The notes under the pieces were generated by a model, which ran no database searches, had not been told where the DNA came from, and saw nothing but the letters and a program-made list of their open reading frames with translations. Source: Blattamonas nauphoetae (Eukaryota; Preaxostyla; Oxymonadida). From it: 64,000 bases of DNA. Both the position numbers and the translations under genes were made by a program. Below are positions 32,625 to 44,460 of the stretch, piece after piece (the stretch's first letter is position 1; every line of letters starts with the position of its first letter). Where the stretch lies: contig JARBJD010000068.1 in the NCBI GenBank assembly GCA_033064195.1, positions 62,001-126,000 of the forward strand, written 5' to 3'.

Positions 32625-33798
32625 CTCACTCGAGATTGTCGAATGGAGATGTGATATGTGCTTCCCTCACATCATCTTCCATCCACATCACAAATAGTGG
32701 CTTCTTCTGGACGGGACTGCACTCCCTCTTTGTTTTACAAGGATCATCTCTTTCACCACAAATTTCGTCGTCGATCACCTTGGTCGGATGCACACTGGAC
32801 AACTCAGAACAGCGACTGGCCCCGATTGTGGAGGATATTCGCGGAGGTGGAGGATCAGAATCGTTTACTTTGGATATTGTGGGAACGCGAATCGCGAACA
32901 CAAAAGTGATTGGAGCGGACGGAATTGGAGTGGTCCAGCCTTCGCAAAATGGAATTTCATCTCATTTGCAAGGAATCTGCGCGACATTCTCGGAAATGTC
33001 ATTTTCGAATGTGTCTTCATTGCCTGGAACTGTTCATCCTGTTTCGCCGTTGTTTTCGCAGCGAATGGTTGGATGTGGGATCTGGGGAAGCAACAACCAT
33101 CTTTCGGGATCGACATTGCGGGACATGAATGGAGGAGGAGGGTTTGTGTGCTCGAACAGCTCGTTCAACTGGTGCTCGACAACATCGTCTGAACGCCCCT
33201 CACTCTCTCCCCACACACCCACCCTCTCCTCCTCTCTCGCCCCCACCAACACCCCAGACTCCCCAGCCGAAGAAGCTGACGACAAAGATGACCCCTTCAC
33301 AGGCAAAGTCTACGATGGAACAGACAGATTCAATTTCACGGATGTCTCTGTCAAGTTCACTCGCTGCTGGTTCTTCAACATGGCGTATACAAGCCCCTCG
33401 TATCATGACCACAATGCTGGTGGTTCTGCGTTGTTCTTCCAGTCGGATTCAACAGCTCTCAATCTCACATTGTGCAAGTTTGAGAACTGCTCAATCACGC
33501 CCTATCGATCCTCTGATACCGATTATGCAGGCTGTGTCTATCTTTATCGTTCTAATGTCTCTGTCCAAACGACAGCTGAGGCCACAATCGATTCGTGCTC
33601 GTTCCTGAGTTTCTCTTCATCACCCAACTCTAACCAATACGGTGGATGTGTGGGGACATTGGACAGTGTCCACAATCTGCACATCCTCAACTCGAACATG
33701 ACATTGGAATCCGGAACACCTGGGACAAAGAATGCTGGGTTCATCTCTCACCGACCATTTTCTGAAGTCGCCCTGAAGATCCACAACTGTCGAATGAT
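32625..33798 (+). CDS. Giant beta-helix receptor gene, piece 2
   Basis: About 391 codons continue the frame of piece 1. The sequence is Ser/Asn/Gly-rich with the repeating strand pattern of right-handed beta-helix proteins (IHITNSGFFWTG, SITLVGCTLDNS, FSEMSFSNVSSL, TLCKFENCSITPY, TIDSCSFLSF). It ends in the 9-bp target sequence TCGAATGAT at the 8.1-kb element and continues at 41897, giving HNCRM then IGDGTTTGQ. These domains usually bind glycans or act as surface adhesins; the function here is unknown. Confidence 0.75.
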
Positions 33799-34219
33799 GG
33801 TCATCTCAATTTAAAGTTGGTTTTCTCGAGTGCAGTTGGTTTTCTGAACTGCAGTTGGTTTTCTGAACGACCGTTGGAAATCTGAACGACCGTTGGAAAT
33901 CTGCAAAAAAAGTTGGTTTTTTTAAACCTTATCGGTGTGGATGTTTGATCAAAAAAAAATTGTACAAATGGACGAGTTGGTAGATACAAAGACTTCCACT
34001 GTTGGGTCCCAGGTTCGAATCCCGGGATCTCCAACTTTTTTCTTAACAGGATTTTTCTGACGTGATCATTCATATTTTTGTGAAATTATTGCAGTATTCA
34101 TGATCGGATGAGTAATGTTCGACAATTGGATTGAATTGGCCTTTTTTTGAATCGGATCATCCCACTTTCTCTTTAACTCTCCTCTCTCTGGTGTATACCG
34201 CCCTTTCAACAGGATATAT
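33799..34219 (+). repeat. Left terminal inverted repeat, 421 bp
   Basis: It is nearly identical, inverted, to 41467-41887. Differences cluster in the outermost 15 bp and are all transitions there. Near the tip are short direct repeats of GTTGGTTTTCTGAAC type (33840-33900). A tRNA-like unit lies in the middle. Confidence 0.9.
33961..34041 (+). ncRNA. tRNA-derived pol III-like unit inside the left TIR
   Basis: An A-box-like TGGACGAGTTGG at 33969-33980 (11 of 12 positions of the consensus) is followed by a perfect B box GGTTCGAATCC at 34012-34022 and a T6 terminator at 34036-34041. The 3' half can form a T-arm, but the acceptor stem does not pair and the anticodon arm is poor. It is therefore a tRNA-derived sequence, not a working tRNA gene. 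Transcription is inferred only from the boxes. Confidence 0.55.
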
Positions 34220-34779
34220 ATCCTGAAAGCGACGAGTTTCATTGTGAGTCTGGAAAGATTGGACGGTCAGAAAGGCCTCTATCTCTGATTGTGTTTTAAC
34301 AATCTCATCCTCTCATCGCTCAGATACGATTGAGGGACACGGTGAAGGGCTTTCCCATCCTTTCGAATGCTTGGGCAAGCCATGACACATGCTGAATCTC
34401 ACTGTTTGATGACCCCTCCTGAGCGATTGGATCATGATGAAAAATGGAACCGTGTATTGAACAGGAAGAATGGACACTCAAAGAAGAGTTAAAAACACTC
34501 GACATCGACTCATCTTCACTCAGGCCTAGATCACTCTCGAGAAATGTGGGTCCCTTGTCATTTTCCAGCGAAATCCATGCCTACTAACTGTGTCCACATT
34601 GGATTGTCAATCAGATCCTCAACAATAATCAATAGCGAAGTCTCATCAATCAATTCAGGTTTCTGAATCAGATAATCTCTCCTCTGTGCATGCAAATATG
34701 GCATACCTTTCATCCACACAACAAATCAAAAGATGATGAAAAACTCGTTGTATTCTGATGCAAATGCGACACTGTATTA
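34220..34779. other. Cargo, unassigned
   Basis: A short leftward open stretch at 34505-34320 (SNSEIQHVSWLAQAFERMG) looks protein-like but has no recognised family. The rest is AT-rich without a gene. Confidence 0.3.
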
Positions 34780-36027
34780 ACTAACATAACCAAACGACTC
34801 GAAATCCTCCATTCCTCGATATCTTTCCTGAATACGGTCGAGATCACACGACACATAACTATCCTCTTCCGATCGAACGGAATGGATTCATCTATGTCCC
34901 TGTCAAGCCGACAAACTTTGAACTCAATTTAAATCCCTTCCCCCATGACGACCTTATGGATGGTGTCGAGGGGGACGATTCTCAATCCCCATTTGCATCG
35001 TCAAGAACGTCACCCCGACAGCATCGTCGACGTCTTCCCCAACAGCCAGGTGATGACATTGAAAAGACTCCCTCAACACAAATGGGAATGTCTGGGCGTC
35101 CTCGACCTCGCCACATGCACTATTGGCAGCATACTTCGATGAGGGACCAGAATTACAACTCGGACGAGTTCTATCCCATCATCGTGGAATCTCTCGCCCA
35201 TCAATACCCTCCTCGTCAGCAGCAACCGACATACAATCAACAAGTGCTTGTTTTTGAAGATGTCCAAGCAGATGTGCCCAGTCAGGAGTTCCCGATGACC
35301 ATCAGATCTCTGATGCACTCACAACAGGAGCAAGCGGAAGATACTCGACTCCCACCTCTCTACTCAGACGATGTTATGACGTATCCCCTCCATTCTCATG
35401 TTAAAGCCCTTGAGAATCGAAACAAACACGAACACCCTCCAGACAAGGTCAACGATGTCCAGAACCCGCTTGTCGATTCTGGACGAGTTGTTGTTGCCTT
35501 CCCAGATCAACAAAAGTACTTCTCTCCCTTCCTTTCTCAGAACGAGCACAGCACTGTCCGTTTACAGGCAAAGCGGTATGCCAAACAGAAGCCCGACTCC
35601 CTCTCAAACAGGGAGGGTTTTGTGAACCAACAGCAACAGCACATCAACCCACAGTTTCCACAACAATCGTCTGCTGCCATTGTCACGTAGAATTCCCAGT
35701 CATATCGTCGTCCACTGCAACAATCAGAGAATCAGCCATTCGATGAAGAATATGCCACATCTCGCGCCAACCAGCTAACCGAACGAGATTTTTCTGGTTC
35801 TTTCGCACTGCCTCCCACATACACCAATCAAAAACAGTCAGAAACAACACATCAATCCGAGCCAATCTCGCACCAAAGATACCCACAGGAAGACATCCAC
35901 CACTTCACCCAACCCTCCTTCTACAAACCCCAATCTTCCACTTCCCTACTTTCTTCCCATGTCCTCCAACTCCCATCAAGTTGCCCTCAACGCACACATT
36001 GTGTGGTTCCCGCATTACGAGACTGAC
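34780..36027 (+). pseudogene. Cargo: Gln/Pro-rich host gene fragment
   Basis: One frame is open for about 300 codons (DIFPEYGRDHTTHNYPLPIE onward, then very Gln/His/Pro-rich). It is interrupted by a TAG near 35690 but stays coding-like to about 36027, where a TGA occurs. No domain is recognised. It lies inside the 8.1-kb element and is presumed to be a captured, decaying fragment. Confidence 0.45.
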
Positions 36028-36289
36028 CCTCGCATTCTGATGGAGTAGACAGGATCAGCCGATGCTGTCCACAACTGGCGTTTCTATTTGTCGATTCCGA
36101 CATATCCGATGAATGTGGCACCGACACAAATTCAGTCGAAGTCGCCAACACGCGGGAAGAAGGATCAGACGGCGAGAAGGCTGGCGAACGAGCTGAGAAG
36201 GTTGCTGCTGATTTCCAATCCCTCGTCGACTACTACGATGATCTTGACATCATCAATCAACTCTGGAAGAACAGCGACATCCTGTCGAA

Positions 36290-37720
36290 CAAGATGGTGT
36301 GAGTGTCAGGAGGCGATGGCTGGGCTTACGATTTCGACGTCCACTGCATCGATCATTTCCTCCACTTTGGCGAGGACGTCCGCGCCGTGATAAGGCTCAG
36401 ACGTTCACAGGAAGGCAAAATCTCGCTTTCTTTGAACAAGAAAAGACTGTGCTCGTTCACGACTTGCACTGTTTCACCAATACTCTCCCACATATCAACA
36501 GCAACACTCTCCATCTCTTCATACACGCTTGCCTCGCTCAGTCCAACTGCACATTCTTCTCTCTTCGCCGTCACGTCCATAGGCAATGTAGCTTTCACAA
36601 CGACGATCATCAACGATCTGACGTCAACAACCACCCTTTCTCGATCACAAAGTCAACTGGAACAGTGACGTTCTCTTCCTCTCCCTTCACCGATTGTGGG
36701 TCAACGAGCTCATCTCTCATCGATGCCACACTAACTGAATCCGTGTCTCTTTCAGTCGTTTATGTCAATGTGTTTCAAGATCTAAAACAGCCACCACCGC
36801 GGCGGGTCAGTTGAGCATCACCGTCACTGTCAACTCTGACGCGACTTGCCGCACAATCACACTGTCTGTGGACTCTGCCTTCACTGAAACAAGCGAGACA
36901 CTAACATTGACCAAAATGGATTCATGGCCATGTCAAGCTGCTCGTTCACCTCTCTCGTCTCGATTGGGTCGGGCTAAGCCCTGAGTGGAACAATCGGCAC
37001 TGATAAGGTAGAAACCATTGCCAGTTCGATCTTCGCGCCGTGTTCAGCTGCAAATGGAGGAGCTCTCTCGGTCAGTCACAGGCGGACAACTCTCCATCAC
37101 CTCGACAATATTTTCTGACAGTTCAGCTACCGCGAATGGAGCGGCGCTGTTCCTGGACCCCAGCGGACTCACAGCCTCATATCTGACCTCTTTGCTGCCA
37201 CGAACGTCAATGTGTGTGGATGATCTGGCATTCTCCAAACTGATCGTCGTTCTTCCATCGACCCTGTCATCCGCGTCTGTCGGATCTCTGATCTCCCCCA
37301 CTGCCTCTCTGACCATCTTCCCATCATCAGAGAATGCTCGTTCTCCACGTGATCCTCCACACATGACGGCAGAGGGATCTCGATTTCATGTCCATCCAAA
37401 TTCCCACCTTCAAGTCTTGTCATCGACTCAAAATTCGATAAAATCTGTCAGTGTTCGAGCGGACGATCTGGAGAATGGATTTTCATCTCCGCCTACGACT
37501 ACTCATCACTCCTCATCTCACACTCGATGTCAAGGAAGTCTGTCAAAATGTCAGCTTCAGGCCCATCTTTCGATGTGACAGTCACCGCCTGCACATACAC
37601 ATCCTGCTCAACAACCTCCGAGACAACTTTTGGCGTACTCTCCATCGCGCACTCTTTCAGACACAGTTCATCCTCACTGGAACAGCAACTATCACAACAT
37701 GCACGTCACAGTCAATGTGA
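36290..37720 (+). pseudogene. Cargo: decayed beta-helix surface-protein fragment
   Basis: Patches in several frames read like beta-helix repeats (CSAANGGALSVS, QLSITSTIFSDSSATANGAA, TVTFSSSPFTDCGST). The family is similar to the interrupted host gene but not the same segment. Frames shift repeatedly. Confidence 0.5.
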
Positions 37721-37740
37721 TTAGCCGACGTACTCCACCC

Positions 37741-38055
37741 ACGCCTGTGTCTAAGCTGATGCCTCAATTGTTTTTGGTGAATGAGGATGCCGCTTCTTCG
37801 ATTGCTGTTCGTTTTCTTCTCGCCGTCATTCTCCTCGTTCGCCAGTATCTGAACACGCAACGAATCACTCATGTGGTGATCTGTGGAACTGGAACGACAT
37901 TCTTGGCATCGCCAGCGAAACATGTGAGCCGTGTGTGCAGCTTTCTTGACAAAGCACTTGATGGTGACGGGGTGATCCTGGTTCATTCACCTCAAGGGCA
38001 CAACCGCGTGATGCTGATTGAGTCGATTTTTCTGATTCAGCGCTACAGTTGGTGA
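37741..38055 (+). pseudogene. Cargo: dual-specificity phosphatase-like fragment
   Basis: The sequence QYLNTQRITHVVICG and then SFLDKALDGDGVILVHSPQG and HNR match the DSP pattern (ITHV..., FI..A...G.VLVHC..G..R). The catalytic Cys of HCxxGxxR is Ser here. The upstream Asp loop is missing and the helices after the signature fall into other frames. It is an inactive remnant within the 8.1-kb element. Confidence 0.55.
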
Positions 38056-38498
38056 GTGGAGCTTGCGATGGAAGTGACGTCGCTGAGCCGGCGGACTCGG
38101 ATGAAGGGATCGTTCGTTTCGGGGTTGAGGAAGCATGCTGGAGTGATTAATCGTCTTGTGCAAACGCCTCGTCTTTTGCAGGAATCGTTCACTCTGCACA
38201 ACACGTCGTTCAACCAGGCAGTGCGACTGGCTCAGTCTGCGCCGAGTGTGCGTACTGCTCCGAAAGTGAAGTTCCCCTGCTCACTGGCGCCGTGTGTCGT
38301 GAAACCGAAATCGAGCTCGTCGACGAAACGACCGCAGACGAGTGAACCGACAAGTGGGACGGAGCCAGCGGGATCGATTCTGCAGTCCGGCGATGCGAGG
38401 AGACACCGAATGCCGCTGAAGTTGGCGAAAACGAGCCCGCTTCTTTCGCGTGTCGCCCGCCGCTGACCAGCGCTTGCCGAACCTACACTCCACTCGGA

Positions 38499-39338
38499 TT
38501 GGACGTGCCGCAGATTAATGTTCAGAATGTGCCCGCACAATTGTTGGGGCATGCGACGATTCTGGAATTGATGGAAGCTGGAAACCGAAACTGTCAGCTC
38601 TTCGGACAATCGAACAAAACGCCCTCCGACGGCAAGGATCGGCCGGGCACCACTCCCGAACGGCATGCCCGGCCGCCCACACTCTCACAAGTCTCGTCCG
38701 CAGCGTCACTGGATTCGCTGGCCTCCTCGTCGCGTGTTGATTCGCCGACGTGCGCGACGAACGAAGAAAGCGAGTCGGTGATTGAACTGAACCCCACCCC
38801 GCTCTCATTGTACACAGACCAGCACTTCCTGCCGCTCTTCTCGCCCACACCGCACACCCCTCCGTCGGCAGCGGACAGCAACACAGACCGCTCTCGCCCC
38901 TCGTCGCCCACACTCACAAACCCCCTTTCGCCTCCGAAGGACCACGCGAACTTGAACGAGCCACCGAGTCCTGTTCTTGTGACGATGCACCGGTTCTCGC
39001 GCGGGAATGGGATGCGCTCGCCGCAACACTCGAAGCCAGCCCCAAAGTTGGTCTCGCTCCCCACAACCCCTCCCACACCCTCCCCCCTCTTCCCCATAAC
39101 ACGAAAGTGTGCATTCTGCGAGTGTGAAGAAGATAACACCGACAACATCCGTCGCGAAGGGGAAGGCTGTGGCTGCGAGGCAGAAGCGCCATTTCTGATT
39201 GTTTCTCCGATCGGATTGGGTGGATCTGCCGTCGTGGTCCGTTCCCTTTCTTTTGGTTCGTGTCCCATCCTCTTTCTTCCTCCGCGTTCTGTTCTGCTTC
39301 GAAGCTCGTCATCATTTGGCTGTCCTGTTCTGCGCTGA
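38499..39338 (+). pseudogene. Cargo: GC-rich Ser/Pro-rich open stretch
   Basis: About 280 codons are open, with many Ser, Pro and Thr residues (LPLFSPTPHTPPSAADSN) and a Cys-rich patch CAFCECEEDN. The opposite strand is also open here, which is expected for GC-rich low-complexity DNA, so the strand is uncertain. No family is recognised. Confidence 0.3.
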
Positions 39339-39992
39339 ATCTCGCTGTAGCTTTCTGTTCTGGCAGTGTCTTTCTCTGTGCGTCCTGCCCTTTCTTGCCT
39401 GTACATGAGACGATAGAGATTCGGGGGAGGGGATCTGAGGCTATTATCGTTTTACCCATTCTTTACCAGTTTCTGAGCCTATTTTCGCGAATATTTTGTT
39501 TTCTTGATTGCTTGTGACATGCACTGAATGAATTGAAGACGTGATATTGTCTTGTTTCCGAAATATTGGTTGGTGAAGTGTTCAAAAACAAACTGGATTT
39601 GTGCAGCACAGGAGTTGGGGATGACTTACTATCTGGTTCCAGCAAACAATGAAATCCTTATCATTTGAATCGAGTGCGTTTCAACCGTCCAACCAATCTG
39701 GGGATGGCAGCAGAGAATGACGAGAATTGGATGGCTTCAGCATTCTTGATCTCCGCTTCAAACTTCAGCTGCGTCGCAAAATATGTTCACGGAAGAACAA
39801 ATTGTTGTTCCAGATCGAGTTGTTCCTGTCTGCACGGATCTTTCTACAAGTTCACATTAACAACCATCTGCTGTTCGATGAGACCTCGTTCGGCGTTCTT
39901 TGCAAGAAATGGGTTTCTTTTGGTTTTGTCTCATCTGTTGAGAAAATAGTGGGGGCAGTCAGGGACTAAGTTTTCTTCAAATCGAGTGCGAT
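39339..39992. other. Cargo, unassigned
   Basis: Short competing open frames occur around 39665-39969. None has a recognisable domain. Confidence 0.25.
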
Positions 39993-41040
39993 TCAGTGTC
40001 GATTCGTTATTGTGCCAGTGGAGACCCCAAAATGAGCATTTGAGTTGTCAGTGTATTCATACCCAACCATGTCATCACATCGAGTGATCCGAAATAAATT
40101 CGCTGTGGTTTCGTGTGCAAAAAAGGAGAATGTTGTTTCCAACTCCAAAGAGTCATCAAGACCTTCCTCTCGCAAGCTGGCCATGATGTCCTTGCTTCTC
40201 CTTTGCACTTCGGGTTTTGCGTCCTTCCACATCAACAGAGTCCATCTCAGGTACGACAGGCCTTGATCGATCATTTCAACGGTGGTGAAGTGAATGAAGC
40301 AATTTATGATGGCGACAGAGAGAGGGGGGGCAGCATGAAAGAGTGAATTTCTTCGTAGAAAAGAGCGCATCGCATTGGCTCCAGAAGCAGAGTCATAATG
40401 CTGGATGTCGGATTGTGGATGTCGAATATGGAGTAGTGACGACAGATGAATCTCAGAAAACCCTCAAGTGGAACAAGGAGATCCGAAAAGATGATGTGGA
40501 AGAACTGAAGTTGTTCTGGAATCACAGAAAAGTCCCTAAAATAGATGGAGTCGCCGAGTTGAGAGAGACAGCGAACAATGATTCTCACGAGAAGAATTAT
40601 GTGTTGAGGCTTCAGATGATTCTCTTGCTCGCAGAATGAAAGCGGAGGAGTCAGAAGAATTCGGCTTCCACAAGTTTGAGTCGGTCACGAGTGTCGGCCA
40701 TTTCTAGTGTTGTATCCAGAAATGAAAGTGCTGAAAATGATATTGTTTCATTGCTACAGGATAAAAGGGAGACCATTGCTTCTGCGAACAGTCGACAGGT
40801 TCGATTCGGTGATGGGACGAGGTCAAACAGAATCTCGCCGCAAGTGAACAGTTTCTTGGGCCCAGGTGCAAGTTTGTCCAGCAATCGGCAGGCCTTTCGG
40901 GTTTCAGACTTTCCAAAGACGGCTCCTTCTTTCACAAGTGTCACAAGTGAGAGAAAGACTGGAGATGCATCAGAGATGTTGGTGATTCGAGACAGGTTGA
41001 CTGTGAAGAATGGTTGCGGCAAATCTCTCGTGTCCGGTTG
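39993..41040 (-). pseudogene. Cargo: ARM/HEAT-like helical repeat protein fragment
   Basis: Leftward reading passes through three frames with consistent helical-repeat character: FSALSFLDTTLEMADTRDRL, then PEQLQFFHIIFSDLLVPLEG, then LSYLRWTLLMWKDAKPEVQR. A TGA falls at about 40653 and frames shift near 40590 and 40370. The order of these blocks resembles a lineage-expanded family of unknown function that I associate with oxymonads; that link is from memory and unsearched. Confidence 0.45.
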
Positions 41041-41466
41041 GGAAAGATGCGATTAAAAGAGATTCTGTGTGGGAAGGGAGCTGGGTCTGTACGAGAAGAG
41101 GGAGTGGAAAAGATCGGATTCATTCCCTTCGGTCTCTTCTTGATATGCCCCTGCTGGAAGACAAAGTGAGGTGCACACGTGGTTAGCCAGTTGCCTTGTC
41201 TCCGCTTTGTTTGCTGGTGTTGCGTTCTCTCGATGCCAGTCGTGGATCTGACGGTTAACGTATGGTTGAGAAGGAAGGGGAGGCGGAGTGAGATTGCAGT
41301 TGGCTGAAATGGAGGAATATCCTTGGGACTCTGTTGGTTTTGGGACAGGGATTACTGAAATGGCACCTGTTTCGGTGAAAGATAATCGCGTCGATTTGCA
41401 CAACTCCATTCTTGCTCTGTTTCATTGTATCATCTCATGATTCATTTTTGTGATTGTTGGTACAGA
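41041..41466. other. Cargo, unassigned
   Basis: A leftward open stretch at 41409-41053 has no recognised domain. The rest is unassigned. Confidence 0.25.
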
Positions 41467-41887
41467 ATATATCCTGTTGAAAGGGCGGTATACACCAGAG
41501 AGAGGAGAGTTAAAGAGAAAGTGGGATGATCCGATTCAAAAAAAGGCCAATTCAATCCAATTGTCGAACATTACTCATCCGATCATGAATACTGCAATAA
41601 TTTCACAAAAATATGAATGATCACGTCAGAAAAATCCTGTTAAGAAAAAAGTTGGAGATCCCGGGATTCGAACCTGGGACCCAACAGTGGAAGTCTTTGT
41701 ATCTACCAACTCGTCCATTTGTACAATTTTTTTTTGATCAAACATCCACACCGATAAGGTTTAAAGAAACCAACTTTTTTTGCAGATTTCCAACGGTCGT
41801 TCAGATTTCCAACGGTCGTTCAGAAAACCAACTGCAGTTCAGAAAACCAACTGCACTCGAGAAAACCAACTTCAAATTGAGGCAGCC
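41467..41887 (-). repeat. Right terminal inverted repeat, 421 bp
   Basis: It pairs with 33799-34219 position for position (coordinates sum to 75686 where checked). Confidence 0.9.
41646..41726 (-). ncRNA. tRNA-derived pol III-like unit inside the right TIR
   Basis: This is the mirror copy of the unit at 33961-34041 with the same A box, B box and T-run. Both would transcribe toward the element interior. Confidence 0.55.
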
Positions 41888-44460
41888 TCGAATGATTGGT
41901 GATGGGACGACGACAGGACAATGTGTCTATATCTCTTCAAACACTATGACGATCCCAATTTCGTTCTCGATGACAGACACTGAAATTCTGAACACGAGAT
42001 CGAGAATCTCTCTCAACAAAATCTTCACAAATCGTTCGATTGACTTCATCAGAGTGAATGTGAAGAATGCCTCGTTCTACATGGATCGGGTGAACGCACC
42101 GCATGGTCCCATCCTCTTTCTGGATTGTGTTTTGGACCAAACTAGCCGCGATGAACACATTCAATCTATCTCAGCCAGCTTTCTTTATTCAGGAACAACC
42201 TTCACAGGAGCTGTAACTACAAGGAATGAATTTCATGTGTATGCAAGTCCACCAACTCGACACCTCATCTTCCACCAGTGCAATTTCACGGATTGTTCAA
42301 CTTATCAATCCCCGGTCATTCGAGCATGGTCAATCTCCTCTCTCACTGTGGATTCCTCGTCCTTCACGAATTGTGGTGGTGAACACACGCATGGCTTTTT
42401 CAGTGTTTCCGGCACTCACTTCCGAGCTCATTCTTGCACATTCACAAATGTGTCTGCCAAAATTTCCAATATTTTGAATAGCCACTCCCTTCAAAGTCTC
42501 TTTCTGGAGAACTGCCGTTTTGATCTCCAACCGTCCAATCGGAATGACTTTCTGTTGAGTGATGCTGGTCAGATGGAACTGTTGAATGAATCGTCAGTCG
42601 TTGGCTGCACGTCGAATCGGCCAATCACTGCGAACTCTAACGACTACACCAAAGTCACTTGTCCGTTCTTCAAGGAAGTGACATCAGAACCAGAAACGAA
42701 CAAAATGCGAGTCGGAACTTGGCCGGCTGAAGAAGACTTCTCTGACCACTCCTCACTCTCAGATGCCCTCTCGACACTCTCCGACGAGTCACTCCTTCCC
42801 AACATCGTGTTTCTATCGGAAGGATCACATTCTCAGACATCACTCCTCGAAATCGAACACGATGTGGAGATTGTTGGGACTGGATCGAACACGACCAACT
42901 TTCATTGCACTGAGTTGACAACCGCTGGGTTCAAAGCAAAAAGTGGAGGGAAGCTGACCCTTCGCTCGATGAAGCTGATCCCATCAACACTGTCGACGAC
43001 ACTTGTCGAGATGGACGAGGATGTCAGCTTGCTCCTCACTCGAACATTCGTTGATGGTGTTTCTGGTCAGACTGTCTCGCTGATGTTGCTCTCTTTGGGC
43101 ACAACACGGATTGCTCACTCAGCATTCCAGAACATCGAATCAGAACGTCCACTCATTTCTGTTTCTGGATCTGCGTCTCTCACTGTCTCCTCCACGTATT
43201 TCATCACAATCACTCACACATCTCCCGAACCACCATCATCTGCCGAAGGGACTCAATGTGGAAGCTGCGTTGAGGGAAAGACTCATGGGAAAGTTGTGAT
43301 TGCTTTCAGTCGATTTGGGGTGTGCACGACGAATGGACGAGCAGGAGTGATCGATTTGGAGGGAGCTGGTGACTCGAGTTCAGTTGAGATGGAATGGAAC
43401 AAGTTTGACCAGAACTTGGCTGGAGCTGATATGGATTCAACTGTGAAAGGCGACGATGTTGTTCTGAAGAACTTCACCGAATCGCAACTCTCTCTCAACT
43501 TGGCGACTCAACAATCGTTCCCATCTCCTCACACCTTCCTCATCAATTCGTCACAACCCCTCATCCTTCCACCATCCAACTTCGCTCTGACAGTCAATGG
43601 CATTGGTGGACCTCTTGCCTGGGCGGACATGAACATCATGAAACCTGACTTTCTTTCGGGTGAGGTAACACTCCAATATCTACTCGGATCTCGTCTCCAC
43701 AACAATGCCCACACTTCGATCACAACCAATTTCGGTTATCGGGAGACAATGACTCCTTTCACTTGTCAACATTGTTCTATCTCGGTTGCTCTGAATGGGC
43801 GTCTTGATTCGTCCATCACTGTCGAACAAACAAATGAGACGTTCTGTCATCTGATCAACTCGGCACTCAGTTTGAATAGCCTCAAACTGTCTTTCGACAA
43901 TTTGGAGGCGTCTGCTTTGGTTGTTGATTCACAATCATCATTCATGATGAAATATGTCACACTCGATATCACAAATCCGCTACTCAAAACACCGTTCGTG
44001 TTCTCTGAAGGAAAATCGATCTCGCTCAATGGTCTCTTGCTTCCCACTGACCTCAGACTCAACGATGTTCCATTCATTCAAGCACACACCAATCAAGCTG
44101 ATAGCTCTTTCTCTTTTGAGAACTCTAATCCTACCCTCGTAACCCTCACCTCTCTCGACACAGCTCCATTCATCTCTCTCGAAGGAATCGCATTTGTTGA
44201 TTTCTACGGTCTCAACATTCCTGGTAATCTTGGCACGCCCATCAAAGTGTCTCTGGTGAAAGCCACAAACAGTAACATCACATTCGATCGTTTAACAGTT
44301 TCTAACCTCCAAACCACAGCGAATGGGTTGATCCTGAATGCAGATTCCTGCAATTTCACCATCACAGACGCCAATCTCACAAACATTTCGGCTCAGAACG
44401 GTGGATTTCTGTATTGCACGAATTCGAACATCACCATTCGATATCCGAAGTGTATAAATT
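41888..44460 (+). CDS. Giant beta-helix receptor gene, piece 3
   Basis: The first nine bases (41888-41896) are the duplicated target; coding resumes at 41897 and runs about 855 codons without a stop. The sequence is typical of right-handed beta-helix ectodomains: repeated SCxF/NC.F strands (IFHQCNFTDC, VDSSSFTNCGGEHTHG, HSCTFTNVSA, LFLENCRFDL) and a VFLSEGSHSQTSLLEIEHDV segment like the start of a new helix domain. It stops at the 475-bp MITE; beyond it the frame continues as CIN then CSAVKGG. Confidence 0.8.

Larger units (their letters stand above)
33799..41887. mobile_element. 8.1-kb TIR element carrying host-gene debris (MULE-like, gene-capturing)
   Basis: It is bounded by 421-bp near-identical inverted repeats and a perfect 9-bp direct repeat TCGAATGAT (33790-33798 and 41888-41896). 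The ends begin GG. A 9-bp duplication is typical of Mutator-like elements. The inside holds decayed fragments of several unrelated host genes in both directions and no transposase that I can see. That fits a non-autonomous, Pack-MULE-like element, although its size is large for that class. It sits inside the beta-helix gene coding sequence. Confidence 0.8.

Noticed and set aside
33961-34041. A functional tRNA gene in the 8.1-kb element TIRs
   Set aside because: The A and B boxes are good, but the acceptor stem does not pair and the anticodon arm is poor, so I call it tRNA-derived only.
38594-39406. Leftward 270-codon frame in the GC-rich cargo
   Set aside because: Both strands are open because of low-complexity GC-rich sequence. 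Neither has a domain, and I could not choose it over the other strand.
33799-41887. A Polinton/Maverick-type element
   Set aside because: Long TIRs fit, but the target duplication is 9 bp instead of 6. I see no polymerase, integrase or capsid gene, only host-gene fragments.
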